A stretch of 43,222 nucleotides of DNA from an uncultured Marmoricola sp. (GTDB lineage: Bacteria > Actinomycetota > Actinomycetes > Propionibacteriales > Nocardioidaceae): NCBI GenBank assembly GCA_937868075.1, contig CALMLL010000169.1, positions 1 through 43,222 of the forward strand, given 5' to 3'. Made by a program: the position numbers and the translations under genes. This document shows, piece by piece, positions 42,786-43,222 of this stretch. Numbering within the stretch: position 1 is the first letter of the stretch; every line of letters begins with the position of its first letter. The notes beneath the pieces are model-generated. The model was not told where the DNA came from, made no database searches, and saw only the letters and a list, made by a program, of their open reading frames with translations.

Positions 42786-43222
42786 GGTTGAGCTTGACGA
42801 AACCACCGACCTCAGGCCGGTCGGTTGAGGAGGGCAGGACGCCCGCCGTCGGTTGAGCAGGGCGCGACAGCGCCCGTGACGAAACCACCGGCTTTGGCCG
42901 GTCGGTTGAGCTTGACGAAACCACCGGCACCTTGATTTCGACAAGCTCAATCAGCGGTGGGCGCGGCTCAATCAGCGACTTCAGGCCCGTCGGTTGAGCA
43001 GGGCAAAACGCCCCTGGTCGGTTGAGCAGGGCGCGACAGCGCCCGTGACGAAACCACCGGGGCCTTGATTTCGACAAGCTCAATCAGCGGCTTCAGGCCC
43101 GTCGGTTGAGCTTGACGAAACCACCGACCTCAGGCCGGTCGGTTGAGGAGGGCAAGCGCCCCTGGTTGGTTGAGCAGGGCGCGACAGCGCCCGTGACGAA
43201 ACCACCGGTGCCTTGATTTCGA
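42786..43222. repeat. Composite hairpin repeat array (REP-like), continuing past the window edge
   Basis: The 459-bp non-coding end holds four unit types. Type A, GGTTGAGCTTGACGAAACC, is at 42786-42804, 42904-42922 and 43104-43122. Type B is a 36-nt form with outer GGTT/AACC and an inner GGGCGC-GACA-GCGCCC stem, at 42851-42886, 43020-43055 and 43168-43203. Type C, GATTTCGACAAGCTCAATC, is at 42934-42952 and 43067-43085, with a cut copy at 43215. Type D is GGTTGAG plus a GGGC/GCCC mini-stem without the AACC arm, at 42823, 42992 and 43141. Linkers such as ACCGACCTCAGGCCGGTC recur, and the order A-D-B recurs at 42786 and 43104. I see no gene here. Confidence 0.85.

Noticed and set aside
42735..43083. 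Short minus-strand open frames in the terminal repeat array
   Set aside because: Their peptides merely translate the repeats (recurring SLSKS and WFRHGRCRALLNR) and have no start signal.

Overview
The window is high-GC, gene-dense actinobacterial DNA. WhiB, coenzyme F420 genes, mycothiol-type MshC, paired LCP proteins, PurE/PurK beside acyl-CoA carboxylase AccD/AccE, and a GlfT2/Glf galactofuranose locus point to an actinomycete outside the mycolic-acid group. Nocardioidaceae or a relative is my inference. No plasmid, phage, rRNA, tRNA or CRISPR features were seen.

Layout. 1-2198: a large partial GT2/membrane glycosyltransferase. 2240-5704: whiB, the F420 pair cofD-cofE, and manC, in an order that recalls the mycobacterial whiB2-fbiA-fbiB-manB neighbourhood. 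5797-9221: a TIGR03089-type protein convergent with a secreted amidase carrying FG-GAP/VCBS repeats. 9418-16375: a minus-strand, translationally coupled cell-surface galactan operon (double-domain GT2, glf, glfT2, wzm, wzt). 16427-19178: two divergent LCP ligases that could attach such a polymer to peptidoglycan. 19175-28597: mshC-like, acyl-CoA dehydrogenase, CoA-binding protein, ArfB, LysE, purK-purE, class III cyclase, birA, accD-accE. 28659-30092: argG. 30129-34107: MMPL exporter with its TetR repressor, then a PH-domain protein and a 55-residue membrane protein. 34189-38448: an ethylmalonyl/methylmalonyl-CoA group (meaB, thiolase, epimerase, ccr). 38574-40964: a Scy/FilP-like coiled-coil protein and an AI-2E family permease. 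41210-42763: a divergent CGNR regulator and EamA exporter. Two repeat-rich non-coding stretches (40970-41211 and 42786 to the edge) flank this last pair.

How the parts work together. Mannose-1-phosphate guanylyltransferase, Glf, GlfT2, the double GT2, Wzm/Wzt, the LCP proteins and the amidase form a cell-envelope set. AccD/AccE/BirA, acyl-CoA dehydrogenase, thiolase, Ccr, epimerase and MeaB form a short-chain acyl-CoA carboxylation set.

Regulation visible in sequence. Many start codons are preceded by TANNNT (or near match) 6-8 nt upstream, the pattern of leaderless actinobacterial promoters; two divergent pairs share overlapping -10 hexamers. Other signals are a double 14-bp palindrome overlapping the tetR promoter, two same-geometry 18-bp palindromes upstream of the amidase, 9-bp-phased TCACA repeats near cell-wall genes, and an inverted repeat covering the CGNR/EamA promoters. 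The most unusual element is a hairpin repeat family whose arms co-vary (GGTT/AACC versus GATT/AATC) in all complete copies.
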